NCBI RefSeq assembly: GCF_000807775.2
Contig: NZ_CP047385.1
Coordinates: forward strand, 310,001-374,000
Reading direction: 5' to 3'
DNA from: Pandoraea fibrosis
GTDB taxonomy: Bacteria; Pseudomonadota; Gammaproteobacteria; Burkholderiales; Burkholderiaceae
DNA length: 64,000 nucleotides
The translations under genes were made by a program, and so were the position numbers. Positions 27,595 through 36,103 of the stretch are shown piece after piece. The stretch's first letter is position 1. Each line of letters starts with the position of its first letter. The notes beneath the pieces were generated by a model. It was given only the letters and a program-made list of their open reading frames with translations, was not told the origin of the DNA and ran no database searches.

Positions 27595-27611
27595 GTCACC
27601 GTTTTGGTGCA
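27595..27611 (-). promoter_or_regulatory. NtrC-like enhancer site
   Basis: On the minus strand this reads TGCACCAAAACGGTGAC. The first half matches the NtrC half-site TGCACCA perfectly, and the second keeps GGTG. A second GCACCAA half-site lies at 27552-27558, 52 nt away, close to five helical turns. Both are 110-180 nt upstream of the -24/-12 promoter, the normal place for an enhancer. Confidence 0.55.
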
Positions 27612-27629
27612 TTTCGTGTGCCCGTCGGA

Positions 27630-28481
27630 TCATGTCGCCCAGAGACGCAGAGGTTCGGCGGGCACGCCGTGGACCAGCGGACGCAGTGTTAGCCAATGCG
27701 AGACGAGCAAGCCGCGCACCGTCTCCATGTCGTGACCGAGCACGCGCAGCACGAGGACGTTCCCGGGCAGGCAGGTGATGCCGGCGCGCAGGTCGTCGGT
27801 GAACGGCAGTCCTTCGGCGAGCGATTCGGCAAGCGTTCTCGTGCAAGCGTCGCCGACTGCCCACAGAGCGGCGAAGACCGGGAAGCCAGCGAGGCCGGTG
27901 GCGCCGGTGCGTTGCGCGTCGTTAGCGCCAAGCACGGCCTGTTCCGCCCACAGCAATCGGTCATTGGCGTCGCGCAATTCGAAGGTCGATCGCCAGCGGC
28001 CTTGCGTCCACTGTTCCCCGGCGGCCTGACGGCCAAGCAAGGTGGCGTCCCAGCCGATGACGCTCGCGCCAGCGCCTAGCCGAACGGTAATGCGCTGGCG
28101 TGCGTCCGCATGTTCGAACACGATGTTCTCGAGCGGCAGCCAGTCGAGCTTTGCGCCGTCTTGCACTGTGAGCGAGATGTCCTGCGTGCCGAAGCGGCCC
28201 TGCGATTTGTACCACTTGGTGGCGCCGGGCGTCGTGAGCACGGCATGTGCACGTTCGCCAACGTCCACATCGATGGACAACGTGTCGCCACCGGCAATGC
28301 CGCCGGGCGGATGCACCACCACGGCGTGGCAGATGCCGGGGCCTTCCGGGTGAAGCGACTTCTGGACGACGAGCGGACCTTGATGGCGGCGCGTGGCGAG
28401 GACGGTGCGCGCATCGTGTCGCGCAAAGCCCAGCGTCAGCTCGGCATGCCAGCCGGTGGAGGAAGCGTGCAGGGAATTCAT
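27630..28481 (-). CDS. ureD: urease accessory protein UreD (UreH)
   Basis: A 283-residue scaffold protein that binds apo-urease and, with UreF and UreG, channels nickel to the active site. Conserved features include GPLVVQKSLHPEGPGICHAVVVHPPGG (split here across residues 34-60), TTPGATKWYKS and LPLENIVFEHA. It lies first among the ure genes, 112 nt after urtE, and is cut off from ureA by the four-gene amino-acid transporter. Confidence 0.95.
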   Translation of the reverse strand: MNSLHASSTGWHAELTLGFARHDARTVLATRRHQGPLVVQKSLHPEGPGICHAVVVHPPGGIAGGDTLSIDVDVGERAHAVLTTPGATKWYKSQGRFGTQDISLTVQDGAKLDWLPLENIVFEHADARQRITVRLGAGASVIGWDATLLGRQAAGEQWTQGRWRSTFELRDANDRLLWAEQAVLGANDAQRTGATGLAGFPVFAALWAVGDACTRTLAESLAEGLPFTDDLRAGITCLPGNVLVLRVLGHDMETVRGLLVSHWLTLRPLVHGVPAEPLRLWAT

Positions 28482-28540
28482 GAAAAAGGGATCGGCGGTG
28501 GATGCCGCGAATCTAGCACGCGGCGAGCATGGGGGGCAGC

Positions 28541-28572
28541 GTAGCGCGCGTGGTGGGCATTGCGCGCGCTAC
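28541..28572 (-). other. perfect inverted repeat between urtE and ureD
   Basis: GTAGCGCGCG (28541-28550) and CGCGCGCTAC (28563-28572) form a 10-bp GC-rich stem with a 12-nt loop. It lies directly after urtE and has no T-run. It may dampen transcription or stabilise the urt mRNA. Confidence 0.5.
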
Positions 28573-28593
28573 GTATGTCGGGCGGTGCCTGTA

Positions 28594-29295
28594 TTACACC
28601 GCCACCATATGCCGCACGCCGTCGGCCTCCATGTCCTTGCCCAGACCGCTCGCCACGATGGCACCACGACTCATGACGCGATAGTGATCCGCGAGTTCGA
28701 GCGCGAAGTCGTAATACTGTTCGACGAGCAACACTGTCATGCCGCGCTCGTCGACCAGCCGACGCAGGGTCGCACCGATGTCCTTGATGATGGACGGCTG
28801 AATGCCTTCGGTCGGCTCGTCGAGAATCAGCAGTTGCGGATCGCTCATGAGGGCGCGTCCAATGGCAAGTTGCTGCTGCTGTCCCCCCGACAGATCGCCG
28901 CCACGGCGCTGCTTCATGTCGCGCAACACGGGGAAGAGTTCGTAGATGTGATCGGGCACGCCGCGCTTGGCCTCGCGCGCGGGGCGGCTCGCCGCGCCGA
29001 TCAGCAGATTCTCCTCGACGGTTAGCCGGGGGAAGATGTCGCGCCCCTGCGGCACATAGGCGAGTCCGTTGGCCACGCGCGCATACGGCGGCGCGGAGGT
29101 CAGCGCGTGGCCCCGCCAGGCGATGCTGCCGGACTTCACGGGCACGACCCCCATGAGGCATTTGAGCAGCGTCGTCTTGCCCACGCCGTTGCGTCCGAGC
29201 AGCACGGTGAGCTGCGCGTCGGGCACGGTAAATTCCACATTGCGCAGGATGTGGCTGCCGCTGTAGTACTGATTGAGTGCGTGAATTTCCAGCAT
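28594..29295 (-). CDS. urtE: urea ABC transporter ATPase UrtE
   Basis: A 233-residue LivF-type ATPase. Walker A is GRNGVGKT, the signature is LSGGQQQQLAIGRA and Walker B is LLILDEPTEGIQP. The N-terminus MLEIHALNQYYSGSHILRNV is typical of UrtE. It energises high-affinity urea uptake with UrtD. The gap to urtD is 2 nt. Confidence 0.96.
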   Translation of the reverse strand: MLEIHALNQYYSGSHILRNVEFTVPDAQLTVLLGRNGVGKTTLLKCLMGVVPVKSGSIAWRGHALTSAPPYARVANGLAYVPQGRDIFPRLTVEENLLIGAASRPAREAKRGVPDHIYELFPVLRDMKQRRGGDLSGGQQQQLAIGRALMSDPQLLILDEPTEGIQPSIIKDIGATLRRLVDERGMTVLLVEQYYDFALELADHYRVMSRGAIVASGLGKDMEADGVRHMVAV

Positions 29296-29297
29296 GG

Positions 29298-30173
29298 TCA
29301 GCGTCCCAGATACGATTCGATCACGCGTTCGTCGCGCTGTACGGCGTCGAGTGTGCCTTCGGCGAGCACCCGGCCCTCGGCCATCACGGTGACGAGCCCT
29401 GTTTCGCCCGCGAGCGCCGCGACGAACGCCATGTCGTGCTCGACCACCATCATCGAGCAGTGACCGCGCAGGCGACCCAGCAATTCGGCAAGCTGCACCG
29501 TCTCTTCATCGGTCATGCCGGCGGCAGGTTCGTCGAGCAGCAGGAGCTGCGGCTGCTGCATGAGCAACATGCCGATCTCCAGCCGCTGCTTCTGGCCGTG
29601 CGATAGCTGTCCTGCACGCACGCGCGCCTGATGCTCCAGATGCGTGAGCGCCAGCACTTCCTCGATGCGATGTCGAATGGTCGGCGTGAGCATGGCCCAG
29701 AGCGAGCGGAACCAGCGCTTGTCGCCCGCGCAGGCGAGTTCGAGGTTTTCCCACACGCTGTGATGCTCGAATACCGTCGGCTTCTGGAACTTGCGGCCGA
29801 CGCCGGCCTGCGCGATGGCTGGCTCGTCGAGTCGCGTGAGATCGAGTGTCTGGCCGAGGAAGGCACGGCCGGCGTCGGGGCGGGTCTTGCCCGTGATCAC
29901 GTCCATCATGGTCGTCTTGCCCGCGCCGTTGGGCCCGATGATGCAGCGCAACTCGTCGGTCTTGATCGACAACGACAGATCGTTCAGCGCACGAAAGCCG
30001 TCGAACGACACGGAGATGTTCTCCAAATACAGGATCAGGCCGTGCGACGTGTCGATCTCACCCGGCACGACGAAGTGCGACATGCCGGTGGTGTCGCCGC
30101 TGACGTTGACGGCAACCGAGGCATCGGGCGTATCCGCCAACTGCCAACTGATATCGGCCATGTAGTTGTTCAT
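29298..30173 (-). CDS. urtD: urea ABC transporter ATPase UrtD
   Basis: A 291-residue LivG-type ATPase with Walker A GPNGAGKT, signature LSHGQKQRLEIGM (as usual in UrtD) and Walker B LLLLDEPAAGM. About 45 N-terminal residues precede the ATPase core (LYLENISVSFDGF). The start at 30173 overlaps the urtC stop as ATGA. The open frame continues upstream but there it is only the antiparallel-free shadow of urtC. Confidence 0.95.
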   Translation of the reverse strand: MNNYMADISWQLADTPDASVAVNVSGDTTGMSHFVVPGEIDTSHGLILYLENISVSFDGFRALNDLSLSIKTDELRCIIGPNGAGKTTMMDVITGKTRPDAGRAFLGQTLDLTRLDEPAIAQAGVGRKFQKPTVFEHHSVWENLELACAGDKRWFRSLWAMLTPTIRHRIEEVLALTHLEHQARVRAGQLSHGQKQRLEIGMLLMQQPQLLLLDEPAAGMTDEETVQLAELLGRLRGHCSMMVVEHDMAFVAALAGETGLVTVMAEGRVLAEGTLDAVQRDERVIESYLGR

Positions 30174-31372
30174 GCGCGGTCTCCGGTGACAGGGTGGGGC
30201 GCATCGCCTTCGGCGGCGGCCGGCGCGTGTCGGGCCCGCTTGCGCGAGAGTTGCGTGACGAGTCCCATCACGCCCTGCGGCAGCAACAGCGGCACGAGCA
30301 CGAACATGGCACCGAGGAAGAACAACCAGTACTCGGCAAAGTACGCGGTGAAGAAGCTCTTCGCGCCGTTGACGAGGAAGGCCCCGGCAATCGCGCCGAC
30401 GAGCGAGCCGCGTCCGCCGATGGCCACCCAGATCGCCATCTCGATCGAGTTGACCGGGGCCATTTCGCTCGGATTGATGATGCCGACCTGCGGCACGTAG
30501 AGCGCGCCGGCAACACCGCACAGCATGGCAGACAGCGTCCACACGAACAGCTTGTAGCTGAGCGGCCGGTAGCCGAGGAACATGGCGCGGGACTCGCCGT
30601 CGCGAATGGCCGTGACCACGCGACCGAACTTCGACACGACCAGCGCGCGGCACAACAGGAACGCGCCGACGAGCACCGCGAACGTCACGAGAAACAGCAC
30701 CGTGCGTGTGTTCGCCGAGGTGATCGAGTAACCGAGAATGCGCTTGAAATCGGTGAAGCCGTTGTTGCCGCCGAAGCCGGTCTCGTTGCGATAGAAGAGC
30801 AGCATGGCGGCGAAGGTGAGCGCTTGCGTGATGATCGACAGATACACGCCCTTGACGCGCGAACGGAAGGCCAGATAACCGAAGAGCCATGCGACGACGC
30901 CCGGCAAGGCGACGACGAGAAACATCGCCCACGCGAAATGCTCGGTACCGGTCCAGTACCAGGGCAGCGACTTCCAGTCGAGAAACACCATGAAGTCCGG
31001 CAGATCGCTGTGATACACGCCGTCGCGTCCGATGCCGCGCATCAGGTACATGCCCATCGCATAACCGCCGAGGGCGAAGAACAGGCCGTGGCCGAGGCTG
31101 AGAATGCCGCAGTAGCCCCACACCAGATCGAGCGCGAGCGCTGCAATCGCGTAGCACATGATCTTGCCGACGAGCGTCATGGCATAGGCCGACAGATGCA
31201 GCGGATGCGTGGCGGGCAACACCAGCGCGCAAACAGGCACCAGAATCCCGACTGCGATCACGAACGCCAGCAGCAGGGGCGCGACGTGCTTCGGCAGAAG
31301 ACGGGCGCGCGGCGGCACATCCAGCGTGATCGACGGCGCGGTGCCTTCGGGCAAATAGTTCGACGTCTGCAT
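30170..31372 (-). CDS. urtC: urea ABC transporter permease UrtC
   Basis: A 400-residue LivM-type permease with about nine to ten hydrophobic helices, beginning with a proline-rich cytoplasmic tail. The conserved GYCGILSLGHGLFFALGGYAM-type segment (about residues 85-105) and the ATRDGESRAMFLGY-like AIRDGESRAMFLGY are clear. It directly abuts the urtB stop. Confidence 0.95.
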   Translation of the reverse strand: MQTSNYLPEGTAPSITLDVPPRARLLPKHVAPLLLAFVIAVGILVPVCALVLPATHPLHLSAYAMTLVGKIMCYAIAALALDLVWGYCGILSLGHGLFFALGGYAMGMYLMRGIGRDGVYHSDLPDFMVFLDWKSLPWYWTGTEHFAWAMFLVVALPGVVAWLFGYLAFRSRVKGVYLSIITQALTFAAMLLFYRNETGFGGNNGFTDFKRILGYSITSANTRTVLFLVTFAVLVGAFLLCRALVVSKFGRVVTAIRDGESRAMFLGYRPLSYKLFVWTLSAMLCGVAGALYVPQVGIINPSEMAPVNSIEMAIWVAIGGRGSLVGAIAGAFLVNGAKSFFTAYFAEYWLFFLGAMFVLVPLLLPQGVMGLVTQLSRKRARHAPAAAEGDAPHPVTGDRA

Positions 31373-33004
31373 TCAGGCCTCCGCGCTGCGCCCTTTGAGC
31401 GCAAACATGCCCTGCGGGCGTTTCTGGATGAACAGCACGATCAGGATCAGCACGGCGATCTTGGCGAGCACGGCACCCCACACGGGTTCGAGCAGTTTGT
31501 TGGCGATGCCCAGACCGAACGCGCCGACGATCGTCCCTGCGAGTTGTCCCACTCCTCCCAGCACCACGGCCATGAACGAATCGATGATGTAGCTCTGTCC
31601 GAGATCCGGGCCAACGTTACCGATCTGCGAAAGCGCACATCCGCCTAGTCCGGCAATGCCCGCGCCGAATGCGAAGGCGTAACTGTCGACGCGGCCGGTC
31701 TTCACGCCGACGCAGGCAGCCATCGAGCGGTTCTGCGTGACGGCCCGAATGAACAGGCCGAGACGCGTGAGATTGAGCACCGACCATGTGAGCGCCACGA
31801 CCACCAGCGCGAAGATCAGAATCACGATGCGGTTGTACGGCAGCATCAGGTTGGGCAGCACCGCGATACCGCCGCTCATCCACGACGGATTGATCACCTC
31901 GACGTTCTGCGCACCGAACAGCGTGCGCACGCCCTGAATCAGCAGCAGGCTGATACCGAATGTCGTGAGCAACGTCTCGAGCGGGCGACCGTAAAGGTGC
32001 TTGATGACAGTGCGCTCCAGCACCATGCCAAGCACGGCCGCGACAAGAAACGCGGCAGGCACGGCGGCAACGAGATAGAAATCGAACGCCCCCGGCAGAA
32101 AGCGATGAAAGAGGGTCTGCACCACGTAGGTGGCATACGCGCCGACCATGAGGAATTCGCCGTGCGCCATATTGATCACGCCGATCAGGCCATACGTGAT
32201 GGCCAGTCCCAGCGCGGCGAGCAGCAGCACGCTACCCAGCGACAGACCGGCGAATAACGTGCCGAAGAACTCGCTGCGGCGTTGTGCGGCGGCCAGTTTC
32301 GTCAACGCGATGTCGGCGGCGCTGCGCACGTTGGCGTCGGGTTCGGCGTAGGTGCCGTCCGCTTGTTTGGCGACGATGGGCAGCAGCAGGTCGCGCATCT
32401 GCGGATCGCCTGCTGCGGCAATCAGATCGATGGCTTCGCGGCGCTTGGCGGGATCGGTATCGTGCAATGCCGATTGCGCCCAGAGTTGATCGAGCCGTTT
32501 GCGCAACGCCGGGTCGGTCTCCTTCTGGCGAGCCTGTTCGATCAAGGTCTTGAACGCGGGCGACGGGTTTTGCAGCATCGTGTCGATCGCTTGCGCCCGG
32601 GCGTCGTGATCCGTCGAGAGCAGCGCGCCGGCGGCGGCGGCTGTCGCGACCTTGGCGCGCAACACGTTGTTGAGCGTGAGCGAGCCGGCGTTGTCGGCCT
32701 TGAGTGCCGCGCCCGTGATCGGATCGATGTACTTGTCGCCGCTCTGAATGGCGATGCGCTCGCCTACGGTCACGGCCGAGTCGTCGGCCAACGCCTTGAG
32801 AAGTGCAGCCGCCTGCGGTGAACCGTCGGCTGCAAGATGATCGATGGCTTGCGCCTTGGCGTCGAAGTCGTCGCCGGCGAGCGCGGTGAGGTCGGCATCG
32901 GTGACGCCCGGTTGGGCGGCCCGGGCCGTGGAAGGAGTGATCAGCGCGGCGCCCAGCGATATCAGGACAAGGGCGGCAGCGGTCCAGCGTCTTATCGTTA
33001 TCAT
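31373..33004 (-). CDS. urtB: urea ABC transporter permease UrtB
   Basis: A 543-residue protein with a signal peptide, then a periplasmic alpha-helical region of about 220 residues rich in Ala, Asp and Lys, and a C-terminal LivH-type permease (from about residue 245: GLAITYGLIGVINMAHGEF). This two-part build is standard for UrtB. The ATG at 33004 is used; the codon before it is TTG. Confidence 0.95.
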   Translation of the reverse strand: MITIRRWTAAALVLISLGAALITPSTARAAQPGVTDADLTALAGDDFDAKAQAIDHLAADGSPQAAALLKALADDSAVTVGERIAIQSGDKYIDPITGAALKADNAGSLTLNNVLRAKVATAAAAGALLSTDHDARAQAIDTMLQNPSPAFKTLIEQARQKETDPALRKRLDQLWAQSALHDTDPAKRREAIDLIAAAGDPQMRDLLLPIVAKQADGTYAEPDANVRSAADIALTKLAAAQRRSEFFGTLFAGLSLGSVLLLAALGLAITYGLIGVINMAHGEFLMVGAYATYVVQTLFHRFLPGAFDFYLVAAVPAAFLVAAVLGMVLERTVIKHLYGRPLETLLTTFGISLLLIQGVRTLFGAQNVEVINPSWMSGGIAVLPNLMLPYNRIVILIFALVVVALTWSVLNLTRLGLFIRAVTQNRSMAACVGVKTGRVDSYAFAFGAGIAGLGGCALSQIGNVGPDLGQSYIIDSFMAVVLGGVGQLAGTIVGAFGLGIANKLLEPVWGAVLAKIAVLILIVLFIQKRPQGMFALKGRSAEA

Positions 33005-33066
33005 CAAAACCTCTGCGTGCGCCGGAGACCGTCCACGCGGCTCCGGCGCAAGGAATGAAAGGAGGG

Positions 33067-34323
33067 TCAGACTTTATCGGGCTTGCCTTCGTTACCGGCG
33101 ATGAAGGGGCTCCACGGCTGTGCACGCACCGTCGACTTGGTCTTCCACACCACGTTGAACTGACCGTCCGGGCGGATTTCGCCGATCATCACGGGCTTGT
33201 GCAGGTGGTGGTTGGCGTCCATGACCATGTCGAAGCCATCCGGCGACTTGAAAGACTGGCCGACCATGGCCGTGCGTACCTTGTCGACGTCGACGCTGCC
33301 GGCCTTCTCGACGGCCTGCTTCCACATGTGCATGCCCACGAAGGTGGCTTCCATCGGGTCGTTCGTCACGCGCTTGTCGCCACCCGACAGCCCCTTCGCC
33401 TTGACGTAGGCGAACCACGCCTTCTTGAACGCATCGTTGGTCGGGTTCTTCACCGACATGAAGTAGTTCCAGGCGGCGAGGTGTCCCACGAGCGGCTTCG
33501 TGTCGATGCCACGCAGTTCCTCTTCGCCGACCGAGAACGCCACGACCGGCACATCGGTGGCCTTCAGGCCCTGGTTGCCCAGTTCCTTGTAGAACGGCAC
33601 GTTCGAGTCGCCGTTGATGGTCGAGATGACGCTGGTCTTGCCGCCTTGTGCGAACTGTTTGATGTTGGCGACGATGGTCTGGTAGTCGCTGTGACCGAAC
33701 GGCGTGTAGACCTCCTGAATGTCCTTGTCGGCCACGCCCTTCGAATGGAGGAAGGCGCGCAGGATCTTGTTGGTCGTGCGCGGGTAGACGTAGTCGGTGC
33801 CGAGCAGGAAGAAGCGCTTCGCGCCGCCGCCTTCCTTGCTCATGACGTATTCCACGGCGGGGATCGCCTGCTGGTTCGGCGCTGCGCCCGTGTAGAAGAC
33901 GTTCTTCGACATCTCTTCGCCTTCGTACTGCACGGGGTAGTACAGCAGGCCGTTGAGTTCTTCGAAGACCGGCAGGACCGACTTGCGCGACACCGACGTC
34001 CAGCAACCGAACACGGCGGCGACCTTGTCCGTGGTGAGCAGTTGGCGGGCCTTTTCGGCGAAGAGCGGCCAGTTCGAGGCGGGGTCGACCACCACGGCTT
34101 CGAGCGGGCGGCCCATCACGCCTCCCTTGGCGTTGATGTCGGCGATGGTCATGAGCGCGACATCCTTGAGCGACGTCTCCGAGATGGCCATCGTGCCCGA
34201 GAGCGAGTGCAGGATGCCGACCTTGATGGGCTGCTTGCTCTGGGCGAACAAGTTCGGCGCCATGCCGGTAAGCGAAGCGGCGCCCGAGAGGGCCGCCATC
34301 TGGAGTAGCGTGCGTCGTTTCAT
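33067..34323 (-). CDS. urtA: urea ABC transporter substrate-binding protein UrtA
   Basis: A 418-residue type I periplasmic binding protein for urea. The N-terminus MKRRTLLQMAALSGAASLTG has a twin-arginine character, so export may be Tat-dependent. The mature part contains IKVGILHSLSGTMAISE, the GCWTSVSRKSVLPVFE segment and YPVQYEGEE typical of UrtA. It leads the urt-ure block behind a near-perfect sigma-54 promoter. Confidence 0.96.
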   Translation of the reverse strand: MKRRTLLQMAALSGAASLTGMAPNLFAQSKQPIKVGILHSLSGTMAISETSLKDVALMTIADINAKGGVMGRPLEAVVVDPASNWPLFAEKARQLLTTDKVAAVFGCWTSVSRKSVLPVFEELNGLLYYPVQYEGEEMSKNVFYTGAAPNQQAIPAVEYVMSKEGGGAKRFFLLGTDYVYPRTTNKILRAFLHSKGVADKDIQEVYTPFGHSDYQTIVANIKQFAQGGKTSVISTINGDSNVPFYKELGNQGLKATDVPVVAFSVGEEELRGIDTKPLVGHLAAWNYFMSVKNPTNDAFKKAWFAYVKAKGLSGGDKRVTNDPMEATFVGMHMWKQAVEKAGSVDVDKVRTAMVGQSFKSPDGFDMVMDANHHLHKPVMIGEIRPDGQFNVVWKTKSTVRAQPWSPFIAGNEGKPDKV

Positions 34324-34378
34324 GGTACGTCTTCCCCTTTCCTGGTTAGACCGGTGGATCCGGTATGGGGGGACTCAC

Positions 34379-34393
34379 GCAAAGGTCGTGCCA
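34379..34393 (-). promoter_or_regulatory. sigma-54 (-24/-12) promoter of urtA
   Basis: The minus strand reads TGGCACGACCTTTGC, an exact match to TGGCAC-N5-TTGC. It lies 56 nt before the urtA ATG, predicting a leader of about 45 nt. GGTG-type repeats lie upstream. Confidence 0.8.
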
Positions 34394-34794
34394 GCGGCGA
34401 GGCGCCGGCGTGTGCGATGCCCCCGGGGACTTCGCGAACCGGCCGTCACGCGCGATCGACTGGTGTACAAGTCAAGACGCCATCTGGTGCACAAGGCGGC
34501 GATGTCCGGCTTCTGGCGCGGGGAGCGACGATGCCGGGAGACCGCGCAGGTATCCGTCTTTCGGCTGATGGAAGAACGCGGGGCGAAGCACGTTGGTGCG
34601 GCGACGCGCAGAGTTGGTGCGCACCGAGTTGGCGCGAAGCGGGGCGGAGATGGCCCGTCGCGACTTTCGGAGCGTCGCCGGGGAGGAGAGGTCACCGAGT
34701 GGCATTTTTTGATGCATGATTGGCATTCGTGCCAAAACGGGCGTCGGCAAGATGAGGGCTCTCGAGGACTCCCGACTTGTTCGACACCACACTC
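34394..34794. other. urtA-MFS intergenic regulatory region with GGTG-type repeats
   Basis: No gene is supported in this stretch between two divergent genes. It holds a 12-nt direct repeat, CTGGTGTACAAG (34460-34471) and CTGGTGCACAAG (34494-34505), 34 nt apart and 75-120 nt upstream of the sigma-54 promoter. Further out are GTTGGTGCG (34592), GTTGGTGCG (34613) and GTTGGCGCG (34628), the second belonging to the palindrome GGTGCGCACC (34616-34625). These resemble NtrC half-sites (TGGTGCA) but only as halves. The MFS gene promoter was not identified. Confidence 0.5.
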
Positions 34795-36072
34795 ATGACC
34801 GATGCCATTGCCGGGCGCACCGCCCCCCCTACCGAACCCGGACACGCCGAAATGCAACGGCGCAAGATGGGTCGTCGCTACGCTGCCGTGCTGGCGGCTT
34901 GTCAGGCGCTGTACACCGCTGCGCTGTCCGTTGACCTGACCCTGACGGGGCTCGTCGGATACATGCTGGCGTCGGACAAGGGCTACGCGACGCTGCCGTT
35001 CTCGCTGATTACCGTGGCGTCGGCGATCACGACGATCTTCGCGTCGATGCTGATTCAGCGCTTCGGCCAACGGCTGGGCTTCGCCCTGGGCGCGTTGTTC
35101 GGCACCGTGGGCGGGCTGGTGTCGGTCGTGGCGATCTACGAGCGGCACTTCGCGATGTTCTGTGCGGGCACGGCATGTGTCGGCGTGTTTCAGGCCTTTG
35201 CGCGCTACTACCGGCTCGCGGCGGCTGACGTGGTGCCTGTCGAGGACAAGCCGCGCGCCATCTCCATCGTACTCACGGGGGGCGTGCTGGCGGCCGTGAT
35301 CGGACCCGCGCTCGCGGCAGGCAGCAAGGACTGGCTCGCGCCGGTCACGTTCGCCGGATCGTATCTGGTCGTGACGCTGCTCTCCGGTATTTCACTGCTG
35401 TTGCTGGTCGGCTTCCTGCGCAATTTGCCCGTGCACGCGGCAAGCGGCGCGGCGGCCGATGCGGCGGCATTGCCTGCGCGTCCGCTGGGCGAAATCATGC
35501 GTCAGCCGATCTATATGGCGGCGTTGGCGAACAACCTGATCGGTTTCATGGTGATGATGTTCGTGATGACGGCGACGCCGATTGCGGCGGTGGCTTGCGG
35601 GCACAGCATCGACGACGGGGCGCACATCATCGAGTGGCATCTGGTGGGCATGTATGCGCCGTCGTTCTTCTCGGGACATCTCGTCAAGCGTTGGGGTGTT
35701 GTGCCGGTGCTATTGGCGGGGATTGCGATGAGTGCGCTGTGCGGCGTGCTGGCGCTGATGTCGACGAGTCTGCCGTACTTCTATGCGGCGCTGGCGTTCC
35801 TCGGTGTGGGCTGGAACTTCATGTTCGTGGGCGGCACGACGTTGCTCACCCTGTCGTATCGCCCGGCAGAGCGCGCGAGAGCGCAGGCCGCGAATGAATT
35901 CATCACCTTTGCCGGAACGGCGATTTCGAGCCTCTTTGCAGGACAACTGCTCGCTCGCTTCGGTTGGGCCACGATCAATCAGGCGACCTTTCCTTTGCTC
36001 GCGATCGCAGCGCTGGCGACCGTTTGGTACGCCGTCGACGCGAAACGGCGCCCGGCACATGTGCCTGCCTGA
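34795..36072 (+). CDS. MFS transporter
   Basis: A 425-residue protein with about 12 hydrophobic helices and a cytoplasmic, charged N-terminus (MQRRKMGRRY). The first half has a GALFGTVGG-like loop, and a long central loop follows helix six, as in other major facilitators. I do not recognise the substrate. The ATG at 34795 is used; a TTG at 34777 has a better Shine-Dalgarno (GAGGA, 8 nt upstream) and would add six residues. The AraC-family gene follows after 31 nt, so the two may form an operon. Confidence 0.82.
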   Translation: MTDAIAGRTAPPTEPGHAEMQRRKMGRRYAAVLAACQALYTAALSVDLTLTGLVGYMLASDKGYATLPFSLITVASAITTIFASMLIQRFGQRLGFALGALFGTVGGLVSVVAIYERHFAMFCAGTACVGVFQAFARYYRLAAADVVPVEDKPRAISIVLTGGVLAAVIGPALAAGSKDWLAPVTFAGSYLVVTLLSGISLLLLVGFLRNLPVHAASGAAADAAALPARPLGEIMRQPIYMAALANNLIGFMVMMFVMTATPIAAVACGHSIDDGAHIIEWHLVGMYAPSFFSGHLVKRWGVVPVLLAGIAMSALCGVLALMSTSLPYFYAALAFLGVGWNFMFVGGTTLLTLSYRPAERARAQAANEFITFAGTAISSLFAGQLLARFGWATINQATFPLLAIAALATVWYAVDAKRRPAHVPA

Positions 36073-36103
36073 CGATTCCTTTTGTCTGTGAGCGTATGAC
36101 CGT

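Noticed and set aside
30174..31481. The urtD frame continuing upstream without a stop, suggesting a UrtC-UrtD fusion
   Set aside because: The extension lies in a different frame of the intact urtC and is Arg/Ala-rich; the ATGA junction at 30170-30173 gives normal separate genes.
34416..34719. Open frames in the urtA-MFS gap that could be a small gene
   Set aside because: Several overlapping frames on both strands lack ribosome binding sites and overlap the sigma-54 promoter and repeat region.
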